Positions 1 to 8,483 of a DNA stretch of 64,000 nt are shown piece by piece (position 1 is the first letter of the stretch; every line of letters starts with the position of its first letter). Origin of the DNA: Blastocatellia bacterium (lineage in GTDB: Bacteria; Acidobacteriota; Blastocatellia; Pyrinomonadales; Pyrinomonadaceae); contig JACCVY010000006.1 in assembly GCA_013697915.1 (NCBI GenBank), forward strand, positions 1 to 64,000, in the 5' to 3' direction. The translations under genes and the position numbers were made by a program. Below the pieces are notes generated by a model. The model had not been told where the DNA came from and did no database searches. It saw only the letters and a program-made list of their open reading frames with translations.

Positions 1-2
1 AC

Positions 3-31
3 AAAGTCAGGCCAAAAAGCCGCCTGACTTT
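3..31. terminator. Hairpin, possible terminator of an upstream gene
   Basis: The arms AAAGTCAGGC and GCCTGACTTT are perfect reverse complements around a 9-nt loop. There is no clear T-run after the stem, so termination is only a possibility. It lies just inside the left edge, between whatever ends upstream and the repeat array before modA. Confidence 0.35.
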
Positions 32-76
32 CCCACATTCCCACAGCTTCTACTGCTGGAGACGAAATGAACCGAT

Positions 77-128
77 CGGACACTTCACTTGCTAATAACA
101 CCGGACATTTTAATTTGCTAACAACACA
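77..128 (-). mobile_element. Tandem 25/26-bp repeat, possible IS21-family terminus
   Basis: Two adjacent copies of a unit beginning CGGACA and ending CTAAYAACAC lie head to tail (77-101 and 102-127). Read on the minus strand the outer end starts TGTGTTGTTAGC. IS21-family elements are known to start with TGT and to carry several internal copies of their terminal repeat, which fits this. No transposase or IstB-like gene is visible, so the body of the element would lie left of the window, or this is only a remnant. The family identification rests on pattern memory. Confidence 0.4.
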
Positions 129-143
129 GGTAGTTTAAAACCA

Positions 144-914
144 ATGAAAAAGCTCACAACCATTTGCCTGGCGCTCGCTTTCTCAAGTTGTAGCTACCAC
201 GCAACAACGAATCAGCAGACTGCGCCCCAGGAACTGGTGGTTGCGGCGGCGGCCAATCTAACCGACGCTTTCGGCGAAATCGGTCCTCGCTTTACCAGCA
301 AAACCGGTATTCGTGTTGTGTTTAGTTTTGGCGCGACTGCTGAGTTGGCAAAGCAGATTGAGAATGGCGCGCCGTTCGATGTTTTTGCAGCCGCTGACAC
401 GGAACACGTTGACTCGCTTGATCGCGCTGGGTTACTTACGCCGGGGACGCGGGCTCTTTATGCTCGTGGGCGTTTGGTGTTGTGGCTGCCAGCCGGATCG
501 ACTTTAAAAATTGACCGAATTGAAGACTTAACCGCAAAACAGTTTGACCGCATCGCGATAGCCAAGCCCGACGTCGCGCCTTACGGGCAGGCTGCCGTTG
601 AAAGCCTGAAACAACTTGGCATTTGGACTCAGATCGAGCCAAGGGTCATTTACGCACAGAACGTTTCGCAGGCAAGGCAATATGCCGCAACCGGCAATGC
701 GGAAGTCGCCTTCATTCCGTTAGCTCTGGTTAAATCGGGCGATGGTACGTTCATTGAACTCAAAGAAAGTCTCCATCGTCCGATCAATCAGGCTCTCGCC
801 GTGATACAGTCTTCGGCGCACCAGGATGCGGCACGACAATTTGTCAGTTTTGTACTAAGTCCTGAAGGGCAGCAACTGCTCATAACAAAGGGGTATTCTA
901 AGCCGGGCTCTTGA
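144..914 (+). CDS. modA: Molybdate ABC transporter substrate-binding lipoprotein ModA
   Basis: Predicted periplasmic binding component for molybdate/tungstate uptake. The 256-aa length suits the ModA family. The N-terminus has a lysine pair, a hydrophobic stretch and a Cys at residue 16 (context FSSC), suggesting a lipoprotein signal. The next region (LVVAAAANLTDAF) is the typical first strand and helix of ModA, followed by FSFGATAELAKQIENGAPFD and DVFAAADTEHVD, which contribute to the oxyanion pocket in the family. No modB or modC follows, because the next gene is a radical SAM protein, so the permease and ATPase must be elsewhere or upstream. The start codon lies about 16 bp right of a possible IS terminus, so its native promoter may have been displaced. 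Confidence 0.9.
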   Translation: MKKLTTICLALAFSSCSYHATTNQQTAPQELVVAAAANLTDAFGEIGPRFTSKTGIRVVFSFGATAELAKQIENGAPFDVFAAADTEHVDSLDRAGLLTPGTRALYARGRLVLWLPAGSTLKIDRIEDLTAKQFDRIAIAKPDVAPYGQAAVESLKQLGIWTQIEPRVIYAQNVSQARQYAATGNAEVAFIPLALVKSGDGTFIELKESLHRPINQALAVIQSSAHQDAARQFVSFVLSPEGQQLLITKGYSKPGS

Positions 915-1072
915 CGGTCTGGCCGCTCTGTACGAGAACGTACACAACTGGTATGCTGCTCCTCGAAATTTGGCTAGGATTGTGACATTTTTCCTTTCCC
1001 GCTATTTTAGTTTCAAGCGATATCACGCAAGCTGAGTTCACTTGATCGTAGGGAGACCACAGGAACGACTTT

Positions 1073-2644
1073 ATGAAGATATTGCTTTACAACCCGGACA
1101 ACGGCGTGACTCGTAACTTTATGCCACACCTCTGGATGTTTCTGCTACAGGCGATTACACCTCCGGGACATGAAGTCATTTTGGTTGACGGCAATGCGCG
1201 TCCCATGGACGAAGCGGAGTTGGTGAACTATGCGCGCGAGCAGGGTGTGGGGCTCGTCGGCATTGGCGCGATGACCAGAATGGCTGCGCGCGCGTATCGC
1301 ATGGCTGACGCTGTTCGCGCCGCCGGTATTCCGGTTGTTATGGGTGGCCCACACGTGACCGAAGTGCCTGACGAAGCATTAGGAAAAGACGGTGGTCCAC
1401 GGCACGCGGATGCGATTGCTTTGGGAGAAGCGGACGAGACCTGGCCACAGATTGTTGAAGACGCGGCTAACGGACGCTTGAAAGACATTTATGCGCCGGT
1501 GGACGAAAATGGTAAGGAACACAAACCAAGCTTGCAGCCATATCCTGCGATACCCTGGGACCAAATGGACCTCGATCAGTTTGACATGGTGCCAAAGTTT
1601 GCGCGGCCTCTCCTGAAGCGTTATGGCTCCGGCTGGCAAGCGGTGCATGTCATTCCCATGGAGTCAGGCCGGGGCTGTCCTTACGGTTGTGAGTTCTGCA
1701 CTGTAACCGGGTTCTTCGGAGATTCAATTAGGTTTCGCAGCAACGAAAGCGTCGTTCAGGAATTGCTGGCCCTTAAAAACCACGCTCGCAAAAATCGAAG
1801 CCAGGTCATTGTCTTTTTCATCGACGACAATTTCGCTATCAATATCAAACGGACTAAATCGCTTTTACGCGACATCATCGCTGCCGACGCTCAAGTGCCT
1901 TGGATGGCGCAGATTAGTGCAAACCTGCTGCGCGACGAGGAGTTGGTGGATTTGATTGCTGCATCCGATGGTAAGTGGGTTTTCATTGGCATGGAATCAA
2001 TTGACACCGCAAACCTCAAAGACATGAACAAGAGCTTCAACAAGCCGGCAGAATACGCAACCGTGCTCAACCGTCTGGCCGCGCGAAATATTTATGCGGT
2101 GACTTCCTTTATCTTCGGCATGGACAACGACACGGCTGGCGTTGCCGATCGCACACTCGAACAAATCGAAAGCTGGCCTCCGGGTTTGCCGGTGTTTGGC
2201 CAATTAACACCGTTCCCGGCAACGCCGCTTTACGATCGTTTGGTAGCTGCGAACCGTTTGACGCGCCCGAAACACTGGATGGAATTCGCGCCGTATCAAA
2301 TGGCCCACGAACCGTTGAAGATGTCGATTCCGCAGACGCAAGCGGAACTGAATGAGGCATGGAGCAGATCCTATAGCCCTGAGCGCAATCTTCAAGCGCT
2401 GGATGCTCTCAAAGACCAACACATCAAATTTCGTGTTATTCATCTGATCATGCGCTTGTTCTTCCGCGGCATCTATTTTCCGCAAATGAACAAACGCGCC
2501 TGGCTCAAAGTGATCGCGCAAAATCGCCGCGCCATTCTTGGCCTTTCCAAAGAGGCAGTTGGGAAGTGGCGAGCTGGGCGAAAGAACAACCACCAACTAC
2601 CGCAATCGTCATTACCAGCAATAAGCGAAAAACGAGCAGCTTGA
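1073..2644 (+). CDS. B12-binding domain radical SAM protein
   Basis: A 523-aa class B-type radical SAM enzyme. The N-terminal 150 residues look like a cobalamin-binding Rossmann domain (GIGAMTRMA, VVMGGPHVTEVPDEA). The [4Fe-4S] motif CPYGCEFC gives Cys 202, 206 and 209, within a TIM-barrel core that includes FFIDDNFAIN and FIGMES. The C-terminal 120 residues resemble the tail found in HpnJ/HpnP/BchE-like proteins of this superfamily. The reaction cannot be read from sequence; methylation or rearrangement of a lipid or tetrapyrrole are the usual roles. It stands alone, with about 160 bp before it and a GTG-started envelope gene 95 bp after it. It is likely cytosolic, as no signal peptide is present. 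Confidence 0.85.
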   Translation: MKILLYNPDNGVTRNFMPHLWMFLLQAITPPGHEVILVDGNARPMDEAELVNYAREQGVGLVGIGAMTRMAARAYRMADAVRAAGIPVVMGGPHVTEVPDEALGKDGGPRHADAIALGEADETWPQIVEDAANGRLKDIYAPVDENGKEHKPSLQPYPAIPWDQMDLDQFDMVPKFARPLLKRYGSGWQAVHVIPMESGRGCPYGCEFCTVTGFFGDSIRFRSNESVVQELLALKNHARKNRSQVIVFFIDDNFAINIKRTKSLLRDIIAADAQVPWMAQISANLLRDEELVDLIAASDGKWVFIGMESIDTANLKDMNKSFNKPAEYATVLNRLAARNIYAVTSFIFGMDNDTAGVADRTLEQIESWPPGLPVFGQLTPFPATPLYDRLVAANRLTRPKHWMEFAPYQMAHEPLKMSIPQTQAELNEAWSRSYSPERNLQALDALKDQHIKFRVIHLIMRLFFRGIYFPQMNKRAWLKVIAQNRRAILGLSKEAVGKWRAGRKNNHQLPQSSLPAISEKRAA

Positions 2645-2739
2645 TTCCTCACCTATTCTTACCCGCTCCTGAAGGCCGAATTGTAGTACTATGGCCGCGC
2701 GGTATGAGCCCCCAAGACTAAACCGCCAAGGTTTGTTCA

Positions 2740-5160
2740 GTGCGCATTTTTCTCGCGCCGTTCCTGAGCGCCATTCTCCTGGCACAACTGGTATGTGCAT
2801 CTTCTGTTTTCGCTCAGGGAGACGTCCGCCCGCGCCGATCACAAACAACTGAACCTTCTCAACCCTCGCCTCCAACAAACAACGGCCAGTGGCAAACGCC
2901 TCCCCCTTCGCCAGTAACTTCTTTCGATAAACTCAGTGCGGCGGATTCTAAAAACGAACCAACCATCCGTGTTGCCCTCGCAACCGACGCGCGTTCAGCA
3001 TCAATCTCCACCACAGGCCACTTGATGAATGCGACTGATGTCGCCAACACGATGGTGGCGTTGGATGTCGCCAGAGTTCGCGTTGAGGCGCGGCTGCTCT
3101 CGCCGCTTCCGCCGACAAGAGAAGAATCTTTTCGCCTAAGCCTCGCCGCATTGTCTTCGCGAGTTGAGGCCGAACAGAAAGCCCGCGAGATCAAAGAAGC
3201 TACTAACGAAGACTCGCAAGTCACTCTCGACAATGTAACGAAAACCTGGGGACTGTTGATTGGTGACCGCTATTCGCAACCGGAAGCAGAAGAATTGCGA
3301 GCACGATTGCTGGATGCTGCGATCGACACAACTGTGGTGCCTCTGTCGCCGGCCGGATCAACGGTCGCAAAGAATGACATTGCCGCGACGCCTGCAAGCA
3401 GTCGCTCGAATGTTCGTTTAGCGTCGGCGCGGCCAAGCGGGCCATCGCGTGAAGTGGTTGCCTTTGCTGCCGGCTCAAGCCGCCTTTTCAGTTCCAGTGC
3501 GCCGGTCATGTTTGGTTCCGACGATGAAAAGGCGCCGGTGCGTTTTAATGACAAGCCTTATCGCGGACGCCTCGAAGTTTTTGCAAACACTCGAGGGGCG
3601 CTGACTGTCGTTAATGTTCTTGGCCTTGAAGACTACGTCAAGGGCGTTGTGCCAAATGAGTTATCGGCGGGTGGCTATCCACTTATTGAGGCACACAAAG
3701 CGCAGGCAATTGCCGCGCGCACTTATGCGTTGAGAAACCGCGGGCAATTTATGTCGCAGGGCTATGATCTGCTGCCCACGACGCGCTCGCAGGTTTATCG
3801 TGGACTGACCTCCGAAAATGCGCTGTCGTCACGCGCCGTGGACGAAACTCGCGGGATGATAGCGACCTACAATGGCGAACCCATCAACGCGTTGTACACG
3901 TCGACCTGCGGCGGGCGTACCGAAGATGCGGCAAATATTTTCAACGATGCAGTTCCCTATTTGAAGGCACGCGAGTGTGCCGCGGAAGGTCGCGCAGCGC
4001 TCGCGCCTTTTATCGTTAAGACTTCGCGCGAACCAGCCGAACTCAAGACTCAACAGAATGTTGCGTTGGCCCGAGATGTTGCGTTGCTTGCCATTCAAAG
4101 CTTCACTTCGCTGCGGACGCGTGTTTCCGATTCGTGGCTTGATGCAGAGGCGCCGGTCTCGGATGTTCGCAGTTGGCTGGCGTCAGTTGCGCGGTTGGCC
4201 CATCAGACAGCGCCGACAGTTACCGAAGCGGTTAATCGTCCGGGCGCGTTTGCCACGGCGTTGAGCACGGCAGTTTATGGCGAAAGCCGGGCTGACACAC
4301 TGCTCAACAATGCTGACGTTGAGTACTTCCTCGCCGTGCGCGATGCCACCGAGATTCCGCAAGCTAATCGTGCCGACGTTGCGCAACTGCTTCGCGATGG
4401 TTATCTGTCGGTTTTTCCGGACGCCACGGTTCGTCCGCGCGAGCCGCTTTCGCGGGGGCGCGCGCTGCATTCGATCGCCCGAATTCTGGAGGCGCGCAGT
4501 CTGTTGCAACTACAGAAAGGAATCTCGCGACCGACTGCCGGCGATTCCCTTGTCCTGCGAAGCACGAAAGGAAAAGATCTGCCTGTCAAAGTTAGCGCTG
4601 ACGCGTTTCTCTTTCGGCAGATAGGGGAAAGCCTTTATCCGGTTTCTACCATCGCCTTGGTTGGCGGCGAGCCGGTAGCATTTCATGTGAACAGCGCGGG
4701 CGAAGTCGATTATCTTGAGGTGCGGCCCGCCGCCAGCGGTGCCGCTGCCGATCGCTTCTCGCCATTTTCTAATTGGACTACTGATTTATCTCCGGGCCAG
4801 GCGCAGGCGCGTCTGGGACGTTATGCTTCGGGTATCGGATCGCTGGTTGATTTGCGCGTCATTGCCCGCGGCAATTCCCGCCGAGCGACCGATCTCGAAG
4901 TAGTTGGTACTGCCGGCACGGCACATGTTCGCGGCGGGCGTATTCGTTCAGCGCTGGGATTGCGCGAACAACTGTTTGTCATTGAGCATCGCTATGACGA
5001 CGAAGGCCGGGTTATCGGATTCACTTTTCTCGGGCGCGGCTGGGGCCATGGCGTGGGCATGTGCCAGGTCGGCGCTTACGGCCTCGCACGTCAGGGGTTT
5101 ACTTACGAACAAATCCTCAAGGCTTATTACACGGGTATTGAACTGACGCGAATGTACTAA
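2740..5160 (+). CDS. SpoIID/LytB-domain protein with internal SLH-like insertion
   Basis: A secreted 806-aa protein starting at GTG with a signal peptide ending near VFAQG. Residues about 120-200 contain a SPOR-like segment (TWGLLIGDRYSQPEAEELR). The SpoIID fold starts near residue 275 (YRGRLEVFANTRGALTVVN), has the usual LEDYVKGVVPNE and QAIAARTYAL motifs, and reaches STCGGRTED near residue 390. The second conserved half, GRGWGHGVGMCQVGAYG, appears only near residue 770. In ordinary SpoIID proteins these halves are roughly 100 residues apart; here about 380 separate them. The intervening stretch includes an SLH-like helix pair around residues 550-590 (SVFPDATVRPREPLSRG). SpoIID-family proteins cleave or bind denuded glycan strands of peptidoglycan; this one probably acts in the periplasm on the wall. 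Confidence 0.8.
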   Translation: MRIFLAPFLSAILLAQLVCASSVFAQGDVRPRRSQTTEPSQPSPPTNNGQWQTPPPSPVTSFDKLSAADSKNEPTIRVALATDARSASISTTGHLMNATDVANTMVALDVARVRVEARLLSPLPPTREESFRLSLAALSSRVEAEQKAREIKEATNEDSQVTLDNVTKTWGLLIGDRYSQPEAEELRARLLDAAIDTTVVPLSPAGSTVAKNDIAATPASSRSNVRLASARPSGPSREVVAFAAGSSRLFSSSAPVMFGSDDEKAPVRFNDKPYRGRLEVFANTRGALTVVNVLGLEDYVKGVVPNELSAGGYPLIEAHKAQAIAARTYALRNRGQFMSQGYDLLPTTRSQVYRGLTSENALSSRAVDETRGMIATYNGEPINALYTSTCGGRTEDAANIFNDAVPYLKARECAAEGRAALAPFIVKTSREPAELKTQQNVALARDVALLAIQSFTSLRTRVSDSWLDAEAPVSDVRSWLASVARLAHQTAPTVTEAVNRPGAFATALSTAVYGESRADTLLNNADVEYFLAVRDATEIPQANRADVAQLLRDGYLSVFPDATVRPREPLSRGRALHSIARILEARSLLQLQKGISRPTAGDSLVLRSTKGKDLPVKVSADAFLFRQIGESLYPVSTIALVGGEPVAFHVNSAGEVDYLEVRPAASGAAADRFSPFSNWTTDLSPGQAQARLGRYASGIGSLVDLRVIARGNSRRATDLEVVGTAGTAHVRGGRIRSALGLREQLFVIEHRYDDEGRVIGFTFLGRGWGHGVGMCQVGAYGLARQGFTYEQILKAYYTGIELTRMY

Positions 5161-5206
5161 TGCAAAAGTATTGATGCAAAAACCTTTGCATGTTCTCCCA
5201 CCCCAC

Positions 5207-5225
5207 GCGGGCTGCCCGCGCGGGG
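5207..5225. repeat. GC-rich palindromic element, copy 1
   Basis: GCGGGCTGCCCGCGCGGGG lies in the 166-bp gap between the SpoIID-like gene and the Uma2 gene. The same 19 bases, with one mismatch, recur at 47709-47727, also intergenic. It behaves like a short REP-type element; no coding potential is seen. Confidence 0.5.
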
Positions 5226-5326
5226 ACCCCGGTTGAACTTGACCTCTTCCCTCCGCTGCGTGTTAATTGCCTCAGACACGTGCTAGTTTGAATCTTCGCC
5301 CGGGCTAGATTGACCAAGGACACGTT

Positions 5327-5887
5327 ATGGCTTCAAGAATCGAACCTCTGCTGACAGTCGCGGACCTCGACGCCTGCCCGAACGACAACAATCGATACGA
5401 GTTGATTGGAGGAGAACTATTCGTGTCTCGTGCTCCTGGTATTTCTCACCAACGCGTCCTTCTAAATCTTCAGATTGCATTGAGCGAGTATCTTAGAACT
5501 CACCCCATCGGAATTCTCGTTCCAGGACCCGGAATGATTCTTAGCGACTACGACGCGGTGATTCCGGATATTTGCTTTGTTCGCAATGAACGCTGGGATG
5601 AAGTTGTCACCGGTGAAAAGTTTACGCGTGCCGTCGACCTGGTCATCGAAATCATCTCTCCGGGCAAAGAGAATCGCGAACGCGATCTGAAGTTCAAGCG
5701 CCAGCTATATGCGAAGTTCGGCGTTGAAGAATATTGGATTATTGACAGTGAAAATCAGTGCGTTCTGATTTATCGCCTTCGGGGGAGCATCCTTGAAGAG
5801 ATTGCTAAGCTCAGCCTTGAAGATGAAATCACCACGCCTCTTCTGCCTCAGTTTCAACTAAAAGTACCTTCAATTTTCAATTATTAG
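5327..5887 (+). CDS. Uma2-family (DUF820) PD-(D/E)xK nuclease-like protein
   Basis: A 186-aa cytosolic protein of the Uma2 family. The N-terminal segment NRYELIGGELFVSRAPG, the central DICFVRNERW and VDLVIEIISPGKENRERDLKFKR are the usual family landmarks; the Asp, the Glu of VIEI and the Lys of DLKFKR correspond to a restriction-endonuclease-like active site. The C-terminal FGVEEYWIID strand is also typical. The family is abundant in cyanobacteria, Chloroflexi and Acidobacteriota, often in many copies, and its biological role is not settled. It is a single gene with a normal ATG start, 15 bp before the glutaredoxin-like gene, so the two may be co-transcribed. Confidence 0.85.
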   Translation: MASRIEPLLTVADLDACPNDNNRYELIGGELFVSRAPGISHQRVLLNLQIALSEYLRTHPIGILVPGPGMILSDYDAVIPDICFVRNERWDEVVTGEKFTRAVDLVIEIISPGKENRERDLKFKRQLYAKFGVEEYWIIDSENQCVLIYRLRGSILEEIAKLSLEDEITTPLLPQFQLKVPSIFNY

Positions 5888-5902
5888 CTTCGCTCAATTT
5901 CA

Positions 5903-6148
5903 GTGACACAAGCAGACCAGACAACGGTGAACCTCTATGTCGTTCCTGATTGTCCGTTGTGCGGTCGGGCACGCAATTGGCTAAACGGGCATGGCATTCC
6001 CTACGTCGAACGCGATGTCGCCAATAACTTCGGTGCGCTGCGTCGGATGTACGAATTAACGCGGCAACGGTTAGTGCCCGTCTTCGAAGTTGAGGGCCGG
6101 GCGCTGGTACGACCCGGTGATGAAGCGTTAACTGACTTTCTTCTCTAA
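5903..6148 (+). CDS. Glutaredoxin-family thiol-disulfide protein
   Basis: An 81-aa protein starting at GTG. It has a thioredoxin-fold start (VNLYVVPDCPLCGRARNWL) with a CPLC redox pair at the head of helix 1, then YVERDV and the cis-Pro segment LVPVFEVEGR that is characteristic of glutaredoxin/NrdH-like proteins. The final GDEALTDFLL matches the last helix. It probably reduces disulfides or passes electrons in the cytosol; the partner is unknown. It follows the Uma2 gene closely, and a 31-codon membrane-peptide ORF starts 7 bp after its stop codon. Confidence 0.8.
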   Translation: MTQADQTTVNLYVVPDCPLCGRARNWLNGHGIPYVERDVANNFGALRRMYELTRQRLVPVFEVEGRALVRPGDEALTDFLL

Positions 6149-6155
6149 TCGCACG

Positions 6156-6251
6156 ATGCGTTTCTCACGCAACCAAATTATTGGCGCGCTGATCCTCATC
6201 ACACTGCTTGGGGCCGTAATTCTTTATCGCATGGTATTCTCTCGCGCGTGA
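6156..6251 (+). CDS. Small single-pass membrane peptide (31 aa)
   Basis: This ORF is too short for the ORF track. It starts at ATG 6156 and encodes MRFSRNQIIGALILITLLG..., 31 residues ending in a positively charged tail. One hydrophobic helix (about residues 8-24) is flanked by Arg residues on both sides. It starts 7 bp after the glutaredoxin-like stop codon, so it could be the last gene of that small operon. The function is unknown. The clean hydrophobic segment and the spacing are the only support. Confidence 0.45.
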   Translation: MRFSRNQIIGALILITLLGAVILYRMVFSRA

Positions 6252-6273
6252 GCGCGAACCATTTAGACAAACA

Positions 6274-6380
6274 CAGAACCGCGAGCGGTAGCGACCGGGT
6301 CTTAACACCTCAACATTGTGTTTGATATCAGGTAAAGGCAGGTTGAGTGTGGGACCCTGTCGCTACGGCTCCCGGTTCTG
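6274..6380. repeat. Inverted-repeat element upstream of miaA
   Basis: Two 28-nt arms (6274-6301 and 6353-6380) are reverse complements with three mismatches; the left arm reads CAGAACCGCGAGCGGTAGCG. The 51-nt spacer is AT-richer. The element fills the gap before miaA, and the extended miaA ORF in the track (from 6316) is an artefact of reading through it. No transposase is present, so it is REP- or MITE-like. Confidence 0.7.
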
Positions 6381-6399
6381 TAATTGTCGTCCCACTAGC

Positions 6400-7338
6400 A
6401 TGAATGATTCTCCGATCGCAATCGTTGGCCCAACCGCTTCCGGCAAAAGCACGCTTGGAATAGAAATCGCACTGCGTCTTGGCGGCGAGATTATCAATTG
6501 CGATTCGGTACAGGTTTACCAGGGCATTCAGATAGCCACAGCGAAAGTTCCTTACGAAGAACGCCGCGGGGTTCCGCATCACCTGATTGATTTTGTTTCG
6601 CCGGAAATCAATTACACGGCCGGAGACTGGGGACGCGAAGCGGCTAGACAAATTGAAGAGATTGAACAGCGGGGCCGGGTGCCAATATTGGTTGGCGGCA
6701 CCGGCTTCTACTTGCGCGCGCTGCGCAATCCGTTTTTTCCCAGCCCGGAAACGGACGAAATGCTAAGAACCCGGCTCAACGCGATTCGCGACAACAAAGG
6801 CGTCGAGCATCTGCACCGGTTGCTGCGCCGGCTCGATCCGGAGAGCGCAGCGCATTTGTTTCCGCGCGATTGGCCTCGAATTCAACGTGCAATCGAAGTG
6901 CGCTTGCAAACTGGAAATCGCATGTCCCAGCAAAAAAACCTAAGGCCGCCAGCGCCGGAGATTGCCGGACGCCTGCGTCTAATTGTGCTGAATCCGCCCC
7001 GCGCGGAACTCTACCAACGCATTAATGAACGCACGGAAAAACACTTTGCTGCCGGACTCGTCCAGGAAGTTGAATCGTTGTTAAAGCAGGGTGTGCCGGC
7101 GAACTCGAATGCCCTCGGCGCGCATGGCTACCGCCGGGTAGTCGAATTTCTTCAGGGGAAACGCGACCTGCCCAGCGCTATCGAGCAAACAAAGCTTGAT
7201 GTCAGGCATTACGCAAAGCGGCAGTTGACCTGGTTCCGTCGCGAGCCCGGTGCGGAATGGTTTGACGGTTTCGGAGAAGACAACCTTACCGCGTCGGCAG
7301 TTCTAAAAGCGCTGCAAACCGGCCCAGGCAAAAGTTAA
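6400..7338 (+). CDS. miaA: tRNA dimethylallyltransferase MiaA
   Basis: Transfers a dimethylallyl group to N6 of A37 in tRNAs reading UNN codons. The start at 6400 gives 312 aa beginning MNDSPIAIVGPTASGKS, which places the P-loop GPTASGKST at the usual distance from the N-terminus; the 340-aa ORF in the track adds 28 residues encoded by an inverted repeat. Other landmarks are INCDSVQVYQG, GVPHHLIDFV, LVGGTGFYLRAL and the tRNA-binding DVRHYAKRQLTWFR near the C-terminus. It is followed at 65 bp by hfq, the classic miaA-hfq order, supporting both calls. Confidence 0.95.
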   Translation: MNDSPIAIVGPTASGKSTLGIEIALRLGGEIINCDSVQVYQGIQIATAKVPYEERRGVPHHLIDFVSPEINYTAGDWGREAARQIEEIEQRGRVPILVGGTGFYLRALRNPFFPSPETDEMLRTRLNAIRDNKGVEHLHRLLRRLDPESAAHLFPRDWPRIQRAIEVRLQTGNRMSQQKNLRPPAPEIAGRLRLIVLNPPRAELYQRINERTEKHFAAGLVQEVESLLKQGVPANSNALGAHGYRRVVEFLQGKRDLPSAIEQTKLDVRHYAKRQLTWFRREPGAEWFDGFGEDNLTASAVLKALQTGPGKS

Positions 7339-7403
7339 AGTCCTTCACAATCCGGATATTCCTTGTCAGGAGCAAACGGCTGCGGTAGTCTGACTACTCC
7401 CCC

Positions 7404-7730
7404 ATGTCACAGACCGACCCGACAGGTGTTGCCATGTTAGATGGAAAGCCTGCGCCGCAAAATATTCAGGACGCATTTCTAAATACTGTCCGGCGCGAAA
7501 AAACCACCGTCATTATCTTCCTGCTGAATGGTGCGAAGTTGACTGGCCGCATTCGTAGTTTTGATAAGTTTTCGGTTTTGCTTGAATCCGGAGCCCATGA
7601 ACAATTGATCTTCAAACACGCCATCTCAACCATCTCACAGACGCGACGCAACAGCGGCGACCTGCGCTCACAAGCTCACTCTGAAACGGCATTCGAGCCG
7701 GCCGGCAATCCCAACTCGCCTGAATCGTGA
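7404..7730 (+). CDS. hfq: RNA chaperone Hfq
   Basis: Sm-like hexameric RNA chaperone that pairs small RNAs with mRNAs. The Sm1 motif is seen in [19 protein letters not shown] and [16 protein letters not shown], and the Sm2 motif as [11 protein letters not shown], where the family usually has YKHAIST. The last 30 residues are polar and disordered-looking, as in many Hfq proteins. An internal ATG at 7434 ([10 protein letters not shown]) would give a 98-aa protein closer to the common N-terminus, so the start is uncertain. The gene lies directly after miaA and before tmk. Confidence 0.92.
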   Translation: MSQTDPTGVAMLDGKPAPQNIQDAFLNTVRREKTTVIIFLLNGAKLTGRIRSFDKFSVLLESGAHEQLIFKHAISTISQTRRNSGDLRSQAHSETAFEPAGNPNSPES

Positions 7731-7778
7731 CATTCCTTTAAACTCTTGCGAGATTATCCAATTGGCAAGAGGAATCAG

Positions 7779-8447
7779 GTGTCCGGCACTTTTATTACCT
7801 TCGAAGGAATTGATGGTAGCGGCAAGTCTACGCAACTGCGCCTGCTTGCAAACTACTTGAAAGAGGCTGGCGGTGAAGTTGTGCTGACCCGTGAACCAGG
7901 CGGCACGCCGGTTGGCGTCCGTCTGCGCGGCGCTTTGCTCGATGCACATGAAGAAGTAGATCCGCTGACGGAGCTGTTGGTTTTTGCCGCCGATCGCGCT
8001 CAGCATGTGCGGCGCGTTTTGCGGCCTGCGATCGAAGCCGGGCAAGTTATTATTTCGGATCGTTATGCCGATGCGACTGTGGCTTATCAGGGTGCGGGTC
8101 GTGGGTTTTCGCCGGAGCTGATTGCCGAGATTGTACAGCTTGCGACTGAAGGCCTGAAGCCTGATTTGACAGTGCTATTCGATCTTTCCGTTGAAGAGTC
8201 AACCGCGCGCACCAGCCGCCGCTCAGACGGCAAACACAAAGGTGATCGCCTCGACGCCGAGGCTTCCGATTTTCACGTGCGCGTGCGTGACGCCTATCTG
8301 GAGCTGGCACGTGCCGAGCCCGAACGAGTGAAGGTTGTAGAGACAAATCGACCGGTGGAAGAAACTCATAAGCGCGTCAAAGAGATAATCGTGCCGTTCC
8401 TGAAGAGCCGGGGTCACCTGGTCGAAGTCGAGGTCAAACACGCGTAG
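7779..8447 (+). CDS. tmk: Thymidylate kinase
   Basis: Phosphorylates dTMP to dTDP. I chose GTG 7779 rather than the TTG at 7746 because AAGAGGAA lies just upstream and the product then begins VSGTFITFEGIDGSGKST, with the P-loop at the normal position. Further motifs are LTREPGGTPVG, the ISDRYADATVAYQGAGRG segment and a LID-like region rich in Arg (TARTSRRSDGKHKGD). The length of 222 aa suits the family. It precedes holB by 36 bp, so tmk-holB are probably co-transcribed, a common pairing. Confidence 0.93.
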   Translation: MSGTFITFEGIDGSGKSTQLRLLANYLKEAGGEVVLTREPGGTPVGVRLRGALLDAHEEVDPLTELLVFAADRAQHVRRVLRPAIEAGQVIISDRYADATVAYQGAGRGFSPELIAEIVQLATEGLKPDLTVLFDLSVEESTARTSRRSDGKHKGDRLDAEASDFHVRVRDAYLELARAEPERVKVVETNRPVEETHKRVKEIIVPFLKSRGHLVEVEVKHA

Positions 8448-8483
8448 CGCCAAACTCCCGAATGCGTTCAGAGTGAACAACTG

